Positions 1-11,972 are shown, counted from the stretch's first letter. The stretch is 64,000 bases of DNA from Campanula takesimana (GCA_026119855.1 JAOWBW010000442.1:930001-994000); one strand, 5' to 3'. Made by a program: numbers and translations. Notes: generated from the letters alone by a model not told the origin.

Positions 1-171
1 TAAAATTCATAGAATACTTTTAGTAATAATTCAATTTTTGTGAAAATCAAAATATATTATTAGTTTTTGACAAATAACAAAAATAAGTGGCATTATTGTT
101 TGAACAACTACATATATGCGCTAATTTCTCAGCCCCGCCTCCGCCCCGCCCTAGCGATTTTTAGAACACTG
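1..171. mobile_element. hAT-like element, right terminus only
   Basis: The stretch ends with the inverted form of CAGTGTTCTAAAAATCGC at 171, preceded by GC-rich CTAGGGCGGGG-type subterminal repeats. The same CAGTGTTCTAAAA terminus occurs as a left end at 38697. CAGTG-type ends with GC-rich subterminal repeats are typical of plant hAT transposons. The left end lies outside the window, so the family call is inferred. Confidence 0.3.
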
Positions 172-429
172 TTTATTAGTATTATCTCAAAGTGAAAATT
201 TAATGTTTCAAAATTACTTAATTGACATAAATAAGATGGTGACTAGGAGGACTTCATTTTAGGGATTTAGATGTGATTTGTTACAATAAACCACGCTTCA
301 TATGTAGAGATATCAAATGTAATTGTTAACCACGAGATATAGCATATAAGTGGTCAATACATCTCTTTCAACTAATGCTAATGATGAAATCTGTTTCTAA
401 GAATGAATAAAATACAAGACAAGATTTTA

Positions 430-433
<4 letters not shown>

Positions 434-491
<58 letters not shown>
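434..491. repeat. (TA)n microsatellite
   Basis: About 29 uninterrupted AT dinucleotides, lying in what is probably an intron of the YjbQ-like gene. Confidence 0.95.
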
Positions 492-493
<2 letters not shown>

Positions 494-600
494 GGTGCCT
501 AACAAAGAATGAGAATCCCAAATATCATATGAATTTTAACGATCACTTCTGATGAATGTTTTTGTCTTTCATTATTTTATGTGCTGCTTCGTATTCTATT

Positions 601-880
601 CTCCCTCAGTCCAGTAAAGTTAGTCTCACTTCTTTTGTTGTTTGTTTGAATGAGCTTTGAGGAACAATTATTATTTAATTTAATTCTCCTAATGAAAATA
701 GCGTTGGGGTTCCTGATCGCTACTGGACTCACTCTATAGCTTGTTATTGATACACCTTTATATATACTATCACTAATATTTTTTAGATTTTCATTAAGAT
801 AATTAAATTAACCTATAATTGTTGCTCAAAGTTCATTCAAACAAAAAAAAAGTGGAAACATCATTACGGGACGAAGGGAG
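601..880. mobile_element. Stowaway-type MITE (280 bp)
   Basis: Ends CTCCCTCAGTCC and GGGACGAAGGGAG are inverted repeats of the Stowaway type, followed by TA on the right. The left flank is TT, so the TA duplication is not perfect. It lies in the presumed intron upstream of the first visible YjbQ-like exon. Confidence 0.75.
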
Positions 881-1529
881 TATTTGGTAAAATCTTCTAT
901 TGTGCTAGTGTCTCTATTTTGTGGCAATGAGATAAGATTGTTCACTTCGCTGGTGTTATGGTTGTGCCAATAAAAGAAATATTGGTTTGAGCCTTGTGTT
1001 TTATTTCAGAGGTTTTGTAGACCGTACAAATGTGAACGACAATTATAATTCTTCTAAATTTTAAGATACCAGTACTTGCAGTTTCCAAGTTAAGGGGGTA
1101 ACGGCCTCCGTTTGCCATATCAATGTCTTCATTCTTACATATGCTTCTTAATCTCCTCTTGATACAAAAGAGGGCATGCTTACAGTCTTGTCTTGACGGA
1201 TTCCCTTTTTCATATACTTATATTGAAGAGACGTCATCTCCAGATCCTCCATTAAAGTAAGGGTGGTTGTCTCTTTGCTTAAATTGTAATAAATGGATTT
1301 CATCAAAGATGTGGGCAAACATTTTTTAAGCAAGAGGATAGTTGTTCTTATATTGTTTACTTCTTGATTTTGGCTGTTTTATTTTTGGCCATAATTGGTC
1401 AGGCAAATTATTTGTACTCTACTAAAGATTGACGATTTCGACATTGTTTCAAAATTGCTTGTTTGTCCATTCTCGTCACCTCCCATTCTTGTACTGTGCT
1501 TCCACGTGTTAACTCCTTTATTACGCTAG

Positions 1530-3941
1530 ATCTTGAAGGAAATTGGTGAAGATCTATCAGAATTCAAATGCGGGCTTGCAAATCTTTTACGTAAGTGAAT
1601 ACCATTTCTGTAATAATTAATATTTTCAGAAAACTCTAGTGTGAAATTATTAATTGGGTTTTGTGCAACACATTTAACAGTGCAGCATACCAGTGCTTCA
1701 TTGACAATAAATGAAAACTATGATTCAGATGTTCGAGATGACACTGAGACGTTTCTCAACAGGATTGTCCCAGAGGTTTGTTAGTTTCCTTCATAGTTAT
1801 TTGTAGTGGTTGGTTTAAATATATATCCTAGTGCCTTATTTGGTTCCTGACTGTTTCATTCAGGGGAGGTCTGCACCTTGGAAACATACTATGGAAGGTT
1901 GGTCTGAAACATTACGCAATTTACAATTTTATTCTTGGTCTGACTACTCCACCATAAATTTTTTTAGTCCATTTAATCTTGAGCAAATTTTAAATTGGTT
2001 GGTCTGGAACCCTACTGACCATATATTTGTTAGTGGTTGGTATATATATATTTTATTCTTAATCTGGCTAACGTATGGTTTTCTACATTTTTTGTCCGTT
2101 TAATCTTCTGGGTAAACATCTTTAATAAATAATTTTAATTGGAATTGTAATCCTCCATAATTGCCAAGTTCGTTTATCTTAAAGTAGAGCTATTTAATTG
2201 TAAGGTGACGACTTAATCCTCTTCCGAGTAAACAAGAAGCACTTATATTGGGAGAAAGAGAGAAGGGGGGGGGGTGAGAATGACTGCCATCTAAGCAAGA
2301 AAAGCAATGAGAATGTAAGGTCAAAGCCTTGGGGTAGGTCTCGATCACATTGAAGGCTGTGCATTGAAGAGGTCTCAGACTATAATTGAGCTACGAAGGC
2401 TTTTTATGATTCATCAAGTTTTAAAAAAAAAAGAAAAAAAAAAGAGAAAATTAGTGCTTTCTCTTTATTTCACATGCCTCACCAATGTAATCTACTATAT
2501 CTATTCTATCCTTTCTCGTCTAACAGAGAGCATTCATAGATCTTTCGGTAGCCTAGCCAGTTTGTTCTAAGTTGAAACCTGATACTCAAAACTTCAGATT
2601 GAATGTTGAACTAGATATACCTGATATCAGAATGCTTTGCAGGCTGCTGCTACCATTTCCAACCAGTTGGAAGAAACGCTACACTAAAAATAATAATCAA
2701 GGAATCGAGTGTAAACGCTCAAGTTGAGATCTGAGAATGTTCTAATGCACGTAGCCTCCCTCTTGACCTCTAGGTCACAGTATCGGTATGCCTAACCCTT
2801 GACCGTTCCCCAAATCAATATCAATGAAGGGATTTTATTTCTTGAAATGCCTTTGTTTAGGCAGCTAAGTTACATCCTAATAACATGCATCTTAAAGTTA
2901 CCTCCAGTAGCAGAGAATCCTATCAAACTCTAATTACTGTAGCATATACCCATCAATTGTAAGACACGAGCGATGAATAAGTGACAGCTTGAGTGAATCA
3001 CATGACAATCAACTAAGTTATGTGATGTTATTTTGTTTAATTATCAAATTATTAGATATCTCAGTTAGTGAAGAACATGATTCAAGTGAAAGGTTTAATA
3101 TGTTGGATATGACCCTGAATTTGAGCAATAGATGAGTACAGATGACTATCAAAAGCTATGGAGATTGAAAATTTGATTAAACAAGATTCGCAGATTCATT
3201 ATTACCTTCATCTTTGCAGGTCCAGATGATATGCCAGCACACATCAAGTCATCAATGTTTGGAGCTGCGCTAACGTATGACCATCTGCTTTTATTTGTTA
3301 AAGATGCTTCTCAATTTCTTCATACCAAAACCTCTGCTTACGATGTTTTCCAATTGTGCAGGATTCCAATTACAGATGGGCAGCTTAACATGGGAACTTG
3401 GCAGGTGCGTAACAATGAGTTCTGCTCAAAACAAAGCAAGTACTTTATTTTCTTAGGCTACTTAGTCATAAGTTTCACCTGAAGGATCCACAAACCTATA
3501 TTAGTTGGTTTGTTTCTTGAAGTTGTTATATCCTCCTTGTCCACCTTTCTTAAGTTTATTAGAAGTTCCTTATGCCTTCTAGCTTGTGTCTTTTTGAACC
3601 TTTGCCACCACATCGAATTGACCCCACTATTTTCTTTCAATACATACTCTTTATTGTTTTCCAGACTTTATTTTCTTAGTTACCGAAACATTCTATTTAT
3701 ATTCACATACAAGAGAAGTGGTAATATTGTTGAGCTATGCATTTCCTGTTAATTGTGTTTCTTAAGAAGCTAATGGACCTTTCTTCTCTTTCATTGTTAC
3801 ATAAGTTCTTCCTATTTGGAGCTTCTTTCAGAAAGTCTTGATTTTGAATCCTATTTCTTTCTCTTCCAGGGTATATGGCTGTGTGAACACCGGGACTTGC
3901 CTACTGCACGCAAAGTTGTGGTTACCCTGAATGGAATTTAA
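1530..3941 (+). CDS. YjbQ/UPF0047 family protein (secondary thiamine-phosphate synthase-like), 5'-partial
   Basis: Six exons can be joined in one frame: 1530-1590, 1681-1775, 1864-1897, 3220-3274, 3362-3404 and 3870-3941 (TAA). Each is bounded by GT/AG with matching phases. They encode ILKEIGEDLSEF, then QHTSASLTINENYD, a WKHT segment, GPDDMPAHIKSSMFG, ITDGQLNMGTWQ and GIWLCEHRD..KVVVTLNGI. These are the conserved blocks of the YjbQ family, including the His-containing QHTSAS and PAHIK motifs. Bacterial members complement thiamine-phosphate synthase mutants, hence the database name; the physiological role in plants is not settled. The N-terminal exon (usually about 25 residues) is not found between 1 and 1529 and is probably upstream of the window. 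All six exons are intact. Confidence 0.88.
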
Positions 3942-4326
3942 GGTGCAAATGTAGGATTACTTCTATGCTCTTAGACGTACTGTTATTAGTCCGAAATAGA
4001 AATAAAAAATCCTTTAGCAAAATGCACCATAAGTACAGGGGCCAATTGCACAAGGACAAGGTAACGATTGCATTAAATTTTAGTGCGCAGACAAAATGGG
4101 AATTAAGTATAATAAGACCAATTGCACATTTTGGTATTAAAAAAGAAAAAGAAAAAGAAAACCTTTGTTGGTTACTTGGGTAATATGACACATTTCAAAA
4201 TATGATGAGAGAAAAGTCCTATAGTTGAGTCTAAATGTTAGATGTCAACTGAATCAAGCTACGTTTGTTATGTTACAAAAACTTCAGGGGAGTTTTTAAC
4301 ATTCATGAATCCGTGTTCATCACATG
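3942..4326. other. 3' UTR and intergenic DNA
   Basis: This follows the YjbQ-like stop codon. Short ORFs on both strands have no recognisable domain. No clear polyadenylation signal was singled out. Confidence 0.4.
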
Positions 4327-4494
4327 CTCCCTCCGTCCCAAAATGATGGTCTCACTTTCCCTTTTTGTTTGTCCTAGAAAGTTGGTCCCATTTTCAAAAC
4401 TAAGGCTTCAAAATCACTAAATTTCCAAAAGTTATAATGTAACTTTAAAATGTCTGAAAAGTCAAACTGGACTATCAATTTGGGACGAAGGGAG
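4327..4494. mobile_element. Stowaway-type MITE (168 bp)
   Basis: Ends CTCCCTCCGTCCC and GGGACGAAGGGAG, with TA on the right side and TG on the left. It carries the internal 'gtctcac...' segment seen in several other copies here. Confidence 0.8.
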
Positions 4495-4985
4495 TATATT
4501 ACTAATCTGTATCCCACCTGACACTTTGGCCTTCTAAGTGATTGTGAGTTTGAATTGTGACATTTGATTGTGACATTTCTCCGTGAACATGTTTATGCAT
4601 GTTCATTTGCGTCCGACAGGTTAGATAATTACTTCCGGACTGGTGAAAAAACATATTTTCAAAGAAAAAAACTTTTGTTTACTTGGAAACAATGCATTAC
4701 GCTTCTTTACGCCGTTGAAAACATGTAGAAAGATTAGCTATTATGTAAAAGGCACATCAGAAAAAAAAATAAAAAAAAATAACAGTGTTTTGTTGCAGTT
4801 GTGCCAAAATTTGTTCTCCAAAATGCATGCATATTGGATACAGTTGTCTTAGATGAGTAGAATAATTGGGCTAAAATATAAAAGTAGTAATGAATGCTTG
4901 CCATGTAGATGATTCTTGTGTCTCTCTAGGAGGAGCATCAGATGAGTATGATCACTGAAGGGCACCTTTTACGCCATAAATACTA

Positions 4986-5903
4986 CTCCCTCTGCCACTA
5001 AATGGATGTCCAAATTTGCAAAAACTTTGTCCCAAAATGAATATCCAAAATTTGAGGAAATTTCTAAGACCATCTCCAAGAGTTACTCTAAAATACTAAA
5101 ACTTCAAAATTTGGTGTAAAATCTCACTCCAACAATGACTCTATCCTCTGCACTATTTTGAAGTAACCTGGAATCTGCGCCATATTTGGTGCAACGCCAA
5201 ACATCACGCGATCCTGCTTTTTGCCGCATTTTTTTTTCCTTTTGTTTCATGAAATTGTAACCTTATCCCTCTTTTCTCATTTCCTTTTCCTTGTTTTTTG
5301 TTTTACGAAATTGAAATTAGTACTTCTTCCGTCCCAAAATACATAATCATTTAAAAAAAAAAAATGAGTAAATTTTGTACATTCATTTTGAGATAGAGAT
5401 AATATATAATTTTTTAAATTTATTATTTGTATTATGTAAAATTGTTGAAATATCTAAGATAATTTAAATAACAACAATTAAAATTAATTAGATAAACTCA
5501 GATAAAATACAAATTCAAATAAAAATAAAAATACAAATACAAATACAAAAATAAGTAAAAATAAATGCTTAATGGTTAACATTTTAATTAAACGAAATGA
5601 TAAAGAATATTCTGAGAATATTCTGATTTGGTGCAAGATTTGAAATAAGCTGTTGTAGATGGTGGAAGATATTTGGTGCTGAAGTTGCACCATTTTAGTG
5701 TTTTGGTGCAAAAACTGTTTGGGATGCTCTAAATCATCCCTCATCATACAACAAGTTGTAATTCACACTTGGACTTGCGATGCAATACTATAGTGAGCTC
5801 ATTGAGGGTTTTTATGTACTTATGTTGCTAAATGCTTAAGTTCAACATTTTTACGAGTGACCCTCAAAATGAAATTTGGAGATTCATTTTGGGACGGAGG
5901 GAG
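4986..5903. mobile_element. Stowaway-type MITE split by a Tourist insertion
   Basis: Left end CTCCCTCTGCC at 4986 and right end GGGACGGAGGGAG ending at 5903, each flanked by TA. The inner sequence ('aatggatgtcc' left, 'gaaatttggagattcattt' right) belongs to the same subfamily as the copies at 16860 and 37738, which are about 240-260 bp. The extra length is the 662-bp element nested at 5068-5729. Confidence 0.8.
5068..5729. mobile_element. Tourist (PIF/Harbinger)-like MITE nested in a Stowaway
   Basis: Terminal inverted repeats GACCATCTCCAAGAG and CTGTTTGGGATGCTC are flanked by TAA on both sides (5065-5067 and 5730-5732), the 3-bp duplication of PIF/Harbinger elements. The TTTGGTGCA subterminal motif and the ends match the element at 48254-48638. 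An internal 'CTTCTTCCGTCCC' near 5322 suggests a further decayed Stowaway end inside it. Confidence 0.78.
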
Positions 5904-6279
5904 TAGTAATAATATCTGGTGTGAAATGATTAACCATGACTCTTAATCTGGGTTTATGATTGCAGGTTAGTTCCCAGCATGGAGTGGGGAGCTGCCTAGC
6001 CTATACTAATGAAGAACATATGTTAGGTAAAAACGATGTTGTCAAAAAAAAAAAAAAATAGAATTTTCTTCCTTGAGGGTCTTCTATTTGTTGTTTAAAT
6101 ACGATTATGCAACAATATACTGCTAAGTTCATACTACCGGTAGTAGTTTATTATTGTGTACAGAAATTGAATGAATCAACAATGAGTGTTTAAGAATAGT
6201 ATGTCGACCCCAACTGGAACTGGTTATTTTATGGGGGGATTAATTAAAGAAAAGAATGAATGTAATGATGAATGCTGAA

Positions 6280-6951
6280 TCACTGCATCATTATTCTGAA
6301 CTCTTCAAAGTTGAGGAGGCCGTCGCCGTTGAGGTCAAACTGACTAATCATAGCCTTGCAACTGCCCATGCTCGTTGACTGCCCTAGCCTAGTCAACATC
6401 TTTTTCAAACTCTTTGGGCTAATGTAAACGTCGTCGTCGTCTGAGTACATCCTAAAAGCCTCTCTCAGCTCCTGATCATCTGTTGTTTCCATCAATTTGG
6501 CGAAATCATCAAACCCTAGCATCCCGTCTCCGTCGGAATCAGAGCATCGGACGGCTTCCTCGGCATCTTCATCGGAGAGGTCGCAGCTTCCGACAGCTCT
6601 CAAGCAGGTTTGGAGCTCCGAAGGTGATATCTTACCGTCACCGTTGTCATCAAAGTAAGTGAAAACCTGCTGTAGCTCCCGTCCACTTCTGTTGTTGTAC
6701 TGCCCTACTGCTGGAGATTCAATTGGGGGTGGTGGAGATTGAGGGTGATATCTTCCAGTTGCCAAATATTTTCCACAGAATCTAATGAATCCACCACCAG
6801 CAGCACCACCAGATTTAGATTTAGATTTAGATTTAGATTTAGATATAGATTTGGGGGAAGTGTGATTAGAACTAACAGCGTCCCCAGGGGTACTGGTACT
6901 GGTAATGGTAGTGGTGGTTGAAGAAGAAGAGATAGAGATTAGGGGCTTCAT
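6280..6951 (-). CDS. calmodulin-like protein (CML41-type), four EF-hand positions
   Basis: This single-exon gene encodes 223 aa. I start it at the ATG at 6951 because the longer frame opens with TTG. Residues 1-90 form a low-complexity N-terminal extension rich in Ser/Thr with a (KS)n run. EF-hand loops: 101-112 (DDNGDGKISPSE, canonical), 138-149 (DSDGDGMLGFDD, Asp at position 12), 170-181 (SDDDDVYISPKS, degenerate and probably non-binding) and 206-217 (DLNGDGLLNFEE, canonical). The layout of long variable N-terminus, a pair, and a pair with a dead third hand matches plant CML41-like Ca2+ sensors. Arabidopsis CML41 acts at plasmodesmata in immune signalling; that function here is only inferred. 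Confidence 0.92.
   Translation of the reverse strand: MKPLISISSSSTTTTITSTSTPGDAVSSNHTSPKSISKSKSKSKSKSGGAAGGGFIRFCGKYLATGRYHPQSPPPPIESPAVGQYNNRSGRELQQVFTYFDDNGDGKISPSELQTCLRAVGSCDLSDEDAEEAVRCSDSDGDGMLGFDDFAKLMETTDDQELREAFRMYSDDDDVYISPKSLKKMLTRLGQSTSMGSCKAMISQFDLNGDGLLNFEEFRIMMQ
6812..6860. repeat. hexanucleotide repeat coding for a (KS)n run
   Basis: Tandem GATTTA units (complement TAAATC), about seven copies, lie inside the calmodulin-like ORF. They encode the alternating Lys-Ser run in its N-terminal extension, so the length of this run is likely to vary between alleles. Confidence 0.9.
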
Positions 6952-7052
6952 GTAGTTGTATTGTATGTTGGCAACCAACCGTGAATGTGAATATAATTGA
7001 ACAGTTTGATTTAGAAATGATAATGATGAGAGATGATTGATTTGTTATGCCT

Positions 7053-7060
7053 TATTTATA
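7053..7060 (-). promoter_or_regulatory. TATA box of the calmodulin-like gene
   Basis: On the minus strand this reads TATAAATA, 102 bp upstream of the chosen ATG. That predicts a transcription start near 7025 and a leader of about 75 nt. Confidence 0.6.
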
Positions 7061-7154
7061 CTTATAGATAGAAACGAAAGGAGGTTAGGGGAGTAAGTCG
7101 GTTGATGAAGAGTGTGTGTGTTTGCCGTGTTTTTGGATATGCTTATCGGACGGA

Positions 7155-7184
7155 GACCAGACCAGACCAGACCAGACCAGACCA
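7155..7184. repeat. (GACCA)n microsatellite
   Basis: Six tandem GACCA units about 100 bp upstream of the TATA box of the calmodulin-like gene. Confidence 0.9.
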
Positions 7185-7442
7185 CCTCTTTCCTCCCTAT
7201 TTCCTTATACTACGACTATTCTTATCACCCTTTTTATTCTTTTTTTTTTTTTAGCCAACAGATTTCCATTATTATTGTCTAACCTTTTTGTCACTACACA
7301 CACACACGTTTTCCAATTTCCACCTTATAATTTATTCACGTCTTCTTGTTTGTGTGCGGCACGCGTTTAAATCCTTCCTCAATCATCTGCTTACATCCTA
7401 TCCTACCTATTTACACTAAATAATCAAAATTTTAAAATAATA

Positions 7443-7703
7443 CTCCCTCTTTCCCACAAATAGTCCCATTTTTTACTTTTTATAGTCAACAAAAATGAAC
7501 TTTGACCAAACGCTAGTGTCAATCTAATCATTCTAGTCAATTTCTAAAAGTTGTAATTGATTAATCATTAAGTGATTTATCAATAACACATTTTAGACTT
7601 TTATTGTGATCATTATATTGACACCAATGTTTGCTCAAAGTTTAATTTTGTTTACCATAAAAAAAAAAGTCAAAATGAGACTATCTTTCTGAGGCAGAGG
7701 GAG
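7443..7703. mobile_element. Stowaway-type MITE (261 bp)
   Basis: Ends CTCCCTCTTTCCC and GAGGCAGAGGGAG, flanked by TA on both sides. The right interior 'gactatctttctg' defines a subfamily shared with 12531-12678 and 26674-26932. Confidence 0.85.
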
Positions 7704-7985
7704 TATAATCATAATTTATTTTATTTTTGCTAGTAAATTAAGATGGAAGATTGTAAGGGCTTTCCCAATTATGGAGGATGAATTGAATTGTATGACTCAT
7801 TTCAAATAAACAAGTAAGATGGAACAATACACATGTTCTTAACATATATTATTATTAATTTCTATAAATGTTCTTAACGTATTTAAAAAGTAAAGATTGT
7901 TAAAAAAAGAGATGGAATAATGATGTAATCTTTGTAGCTTCCTCCTCTAGCTCTTTCTCTTTCTCTTTCTCTTTACGCACTATTA

Positions 7986-8160
7986 CTCCCTCCGTCCAAT
8001 AAATTTGACACATTTGACTTTATTGGTCAACAACACAAGTAATCTTTGATCAAAGATTAATATCGATTTAAGAGCATCCACAATGGTAGAGCTCTTTTAA
8101 AGTGCTTTTTTGTAATTTTAATATGCCACATCAATATTGAGTACATTCGGTCTTATCTTG
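7986..8160. mobile_element. truncated Stowaway left end joined to a Tourist-like left end
   Basis: TA plus CTCCCTCCGTCC begins at 7986, but no right end follows. At 8069 TAA is followed by GAGCATCCACAATGG, which resembles a Tourist-like terminus whose partner is also missing. Both seem truncated by later insertions. Confidence 0.4.
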
Positions 8161-8344
8161 AAGCTAATCTTCGGGTATTTTTAGTGTTTTAATGGCTGTT
8201 TTGAGTGTCTTTGAGTACAGGGGAAACTGTTGAAAAATGATGAATCTGGGCTATAAAATGGAGAAAGGACATGAGGGGAATTTCGGAGAAACCCAGGCGG
8301 AGGACTATACAGGAATTAAGGATGAAAAAGAAGACTTCTGAGGA

Positions 8345-8485
8345 AAAAGTCAGGGTGCGCACGCCCTCTATGATCAGAAGGTTAGATTTATAAAGACAGC
8401 GAGGGTGCGCACGCCCCATCCATCCTAGTGTGCGCGCCCCCTTTGATCAGAAGGTCGGATTTGTGAAGTTGCATAGGGTGCGCAC
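8345..8485. repeat. GC-rich repeats beside the solo LTR, probably an older element
   Basis: The motif GGTGCGCACGCCC and close variants recur at about 8354, 8405, 8430 and 8477, and resume after the LTR at 11124-11160 (GGGCGCGCGCCC). AT-rich spacers around 'tgatcagaaggt' repeat with them. The unit resembles the self-complementary GC-rich motif in the copia LTR at 22983-23498. It was the landing site of the solo LTR. Family not recognised. Confidence 0.45.
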
Positions 8486-11123
8486 TGTAACGACCCCAAA
8501 ACCCGTTCCTATTTATTTTATATTTTTGGGAATTTTAATTTGAACTTATGTGTGCATTTGATGTGTTAGAAAATAGTTTTATGACTTGCATATATTATTT
8601 GAGTATATATGTTAGTTAAAGTGTTAGTAGAAATTTTGTTAAAATGAATAAATGAGTTAGTTGAAACTTTAGGGTCCAAAGTGTAACTTTAAAGTTCAGG
8701 GGCTTAATTGTTGAAAATGAAAGTAGAGGGACCAAAGTGAAAAGTAGAAAATATCAAAAGCTTCTTATCTCCTCACCTCTTCCTCTCTGCGTATAACATT
8801 TCATTTTTCCATTTTACTCTCTGGTTCACGAAGGAAATAGGTAAGCTCAACCCATTTCGATTTAATTCTTTTTATTTACTTACCCGTTTTAAAAACTAAT
8901 TATATAAAAATGATCAGGGCGTTGAGTAGGTCATTTCTACCCGAACAAAACATATTTCTGCGATACTTTTTCCGAAATAGGTAAGTTACTAATTCCCCTT
9001 AAATAGTAAAATGGTCATATATTTGCTATATGTGTGATATGTGGTGAAATTATTGTGAAAATAATTTATTTGTGATACTTGTTTATTTCGGACAAAGGGA
9101 GTATAACTATACTGGGTAAGTGACTTGGTTTGTATGCAGGGATGTATATGGAGTAGGTTTATATATTGAGAATGTTAGTATAAGTGTGTGAAAGTATACT
9201 CCTATTTGTGGGACAGTAAAATATTAACTTGAGATAAATGTTAAATAAGTATATTATAAAAATGATACTATTATTCTTGGGACGGGAAAATTAAATGAAA
9301 GTATCCCTAAATGAGTATATTAGTATATTAGAAAAATTATATCTATACTTGATACTTGTAATTGTTAATTTTGTGATTTGGATGAATTTTGTGATACTTG
9401 TTTATTTGGGACAGAGGGTAGTATTTAATAATCTTGGGGACAGTTATTTGGGTTTTAGAGGCACGGGAGTTGAGTTTGCTTGTCTTTAAATGTTAGGATG
9501 AAGTATAAATAGCTACTCCTAAGATTTAGAACGAAAGGAGTGAAAATCGGACCCCAAAACAGGGAGTTTGAATGTGTGCGGCCGAACACTTTATAAAATT
9601 GTTCGTTTTACGTTCAATCTTCCGGAGTCCATAACTTCTTCGTCCGGACTCCGTTTTGGACGTGTAAACTATCGTTGGAAAGCTCTTTTCAAGTACTATG
9701 AAATGGTTCTATTGGCCGCTTGGTTCCAGATCAGAATGGTTGTCTTTTTGTTAAGGTTTAAGATCATGGTGTAGTCTCGGTCTAGGTTCCGTAGTACTAT
9801 TCTAGTTGACTTAGTTGGGCACCGTGGAACACTCCAGTGTTTGTTAATAGTTCCTTTGTGAACAAATGAGTTGGGATGTGGAATTTAAATAAGTGTTTTT
9901 TTTGGATATTATGGAACATCCTTTTGATGTGTTTTGGATTAATTGTGAATGTGTATGACTTTTATGTCGTTGATGATAAAGATTGGGTTGTGGCTAAATG
10001 TCCTTGTTATGGACTATTTATGAGAAATCTTTTGTGTGCATCTTGTGATGTATTTGGCTTAGTTCCTTCTTGGATTAAATGCCCCGGGTTTTGTTTAACA
10101 AGTATTCATTACTGTGCTTCTTGTGAAAAGTCCAGCTGGTCTTGTTGTTGAGTCAGCCAATGGAAGAATTATAGTGGTACAGGTAAGTCCACTACAAGGT
10201 TTTCCATTGGGAGCTTCTGAGTCAGCCAATGGAAGAATTATAGTGGTATAGGTAAGTCCACTATAAGGTTTTCCATTGGGAGCTTCTGAGTCAGGCGGTG
10301 GGAGAATTATAGTGGCACACAAGCCAAGTTCACTATAAGGTGTCCACTGCGCCTTCTTTGTTACCCCAGTCCAGATTGGCCTTGGATGGGATGAATTGCT
10401 TCCTTTGGTAAGCACTTGGGTTATGACTCTGTGTCATATTTCCCTCTCTGGTTACTTTGGTTCTATTGGATATGATTTGTTTTCGGGATCCCGACGGCTT
10501 CAGCTATTTATGCTGCTCAGATGGTTTTCTCAGATGGTATTCTCGTACTGTTATGGTTATTGGGTAAACCTTGGCTTGGTATCCACCGGAGTGTGGGCTA
10601 TGTGTTAATTGTGATATATGAGTTGATGTTATCTCTCATGTTATGTACTATATGCTATGTGATTACTTGTTGATATTGTTTCTTTATGATTATCATATCA
10701 TCATGTAACGTAGTTGCATTTTAGTAGCTTACTGAGATTCATTCTCACCCCTTATTTGTTTACTGTTTTAGATAAAGGCAAGTCCAGGGAATAGGACACT
10801 TGCACGGGAGGACGTCGTGGTGGTAAGAGTTTGGGATATGAGTCTTGTAAAGGCTACAATGTAATGTATAACCTTTTGGGGTAGAGTATCCGTGACCTCA
10901 TCATCTTTTAAAATTTATATTTTGGAAAATGTTGGTGTTTGTGTATTTGTAAACAAAGATTGTAAGCCTTCGGGCTAAGTACTTTCTTTTGGAAGTTGTT
11001 TATAAAGTTATTTTAAAGTGTTAAACTTTTATGAAAGTACATTTCGAGAAAATTTTTCCTAAAATGTTTGATGACGTCTTCCGATCGTGGGGCCAAGTTG
11101 GACCACGGGTCTGGGGCGCGACA
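8486..11123. mobile_element. solo LTR, 2638 bp (Ty3/gypsy, Tekay/Del-like)
   Basis: It begins TGTAACGACCCC and ends GGGGCGCGACA, an imperfect inverted TG...CA pair. It is flanked by a perfect 5-bp duplication CGCAC (8481-8485 and 11124-11128). No internal gag-pol, primer-binding site or second LTR is present, so it is a solo LTR left by recombination between two LTRs. Very long LTRs starting TGTAAC-ACCCC-like are typical of Tekay/Del chromoviruses; that clade call comes from family knowledge. Short ORFs inside have no known domain. Confidence 0.85.
10150..10350. repeat. 69-bp tandem repeat, 3 copies, in the solo LTR
   Basis: Units begin GAGTCAGCCAATGGAAG at 10150, 10219 and 10288. The third is diverged and ends near 10350. 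Each carries 'attatagtgg' and 'tccattgggagcttct'. Confidence 0.9.
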
Positions 11124-11128
11124 CGCAC

Positions 11129-11972
11129 GCTCCCTTTCCCATAGGGCGCGCGCCCTCTTACCCGATTCAGCTTTTTGAAGTGTCCTCCTTGGTTTAGGAA
11201 TTGTTTTTCCTTTCCTTATTGTGAGATCTTGTATCCTAGTTAAAAAGAAACACTGCAGCAGTCATTAGGGATTCTTTTAGGCTTTATTTTTCTCTGGGTT
11301 TTTGGGAGCGTAAAAAGAAGACCAAGTATTTTCTTTTCATCATTCAATATCCATGTTTTATGTTTTTTATTTTATTTTATTACTTGTGTTCATTAAGTTG
11401 AATATGAGTAGCTAAGTTCCTAATTCATGGGTTGGATGTAAAACAATATTTAATTCTATGCTATAAATGTTTTTATTCATATTGATTTCATTCTAGTTGT
11501 TCAAAGTATTTTAATCAAGTTTCTAGGGTTTCAATAATTGAACTAGTCATTATTGGCCTTTTTAACAATTTAGGGTTTTAACTCCGCCATTGATTTGAGA
11601 TTAAAGCGTAGACCAATGCTTTGATTGATATATCTATTTGATGCCGTGATAGAAATCAAGTGGCTAACCAACCAAACAGTCTTAACTAAGTGATAAACAG
11701 ATTGAGAAACGGTAAAATTTCAGAAATGAAGCTTACTAAAAAGTATATGCCTTGCACCATCTTTTTTAACACCAAAAGTTGCAACAAAAAAAAACAAGAT
11801 AACAAATGCAAATTCCCTATTCACATAGTTCAAAACAGTTCCACACTTCATCCTCGACCACATACATAGTTACAGCTTCAACATTTTTAACTTAAATAAG
11901 GTAGACATAGCAAAAGCAAATATAATATATAATAGATACAAGAAACAACCCAGCATTCCCAATAACAAGTAA
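11129..11972. other. intergenic, remnant of the element carrying the GC-rich repeats
   Basis: Continues the GC-rich host sequence of the solo LTR, then AT-rich DNA. No coding exon was recognised. The 3' UTR of the downstream minus-strand gene probably occupies the last 100-200 bp. Confidence 0.4.

Noticed and set aside
1831..2103. 90-codon plus-strand ORF
   Set aside because: It contains the 34-nt YjbQ-like exon at 1864-1897 read on into the next intron; the splice donor at 1898 and phase of the next exon explain it better.
8189..10608. ORFs of 60-106 codons at 8189, 9295, 9568, 9876, 10095 and 10396
   Set aside because: Most lie inside the solo LTR (one in its flank); no gag, protease, RT or integrase motif. 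The 106-codon one is made of the 69-bp tandem repeat.
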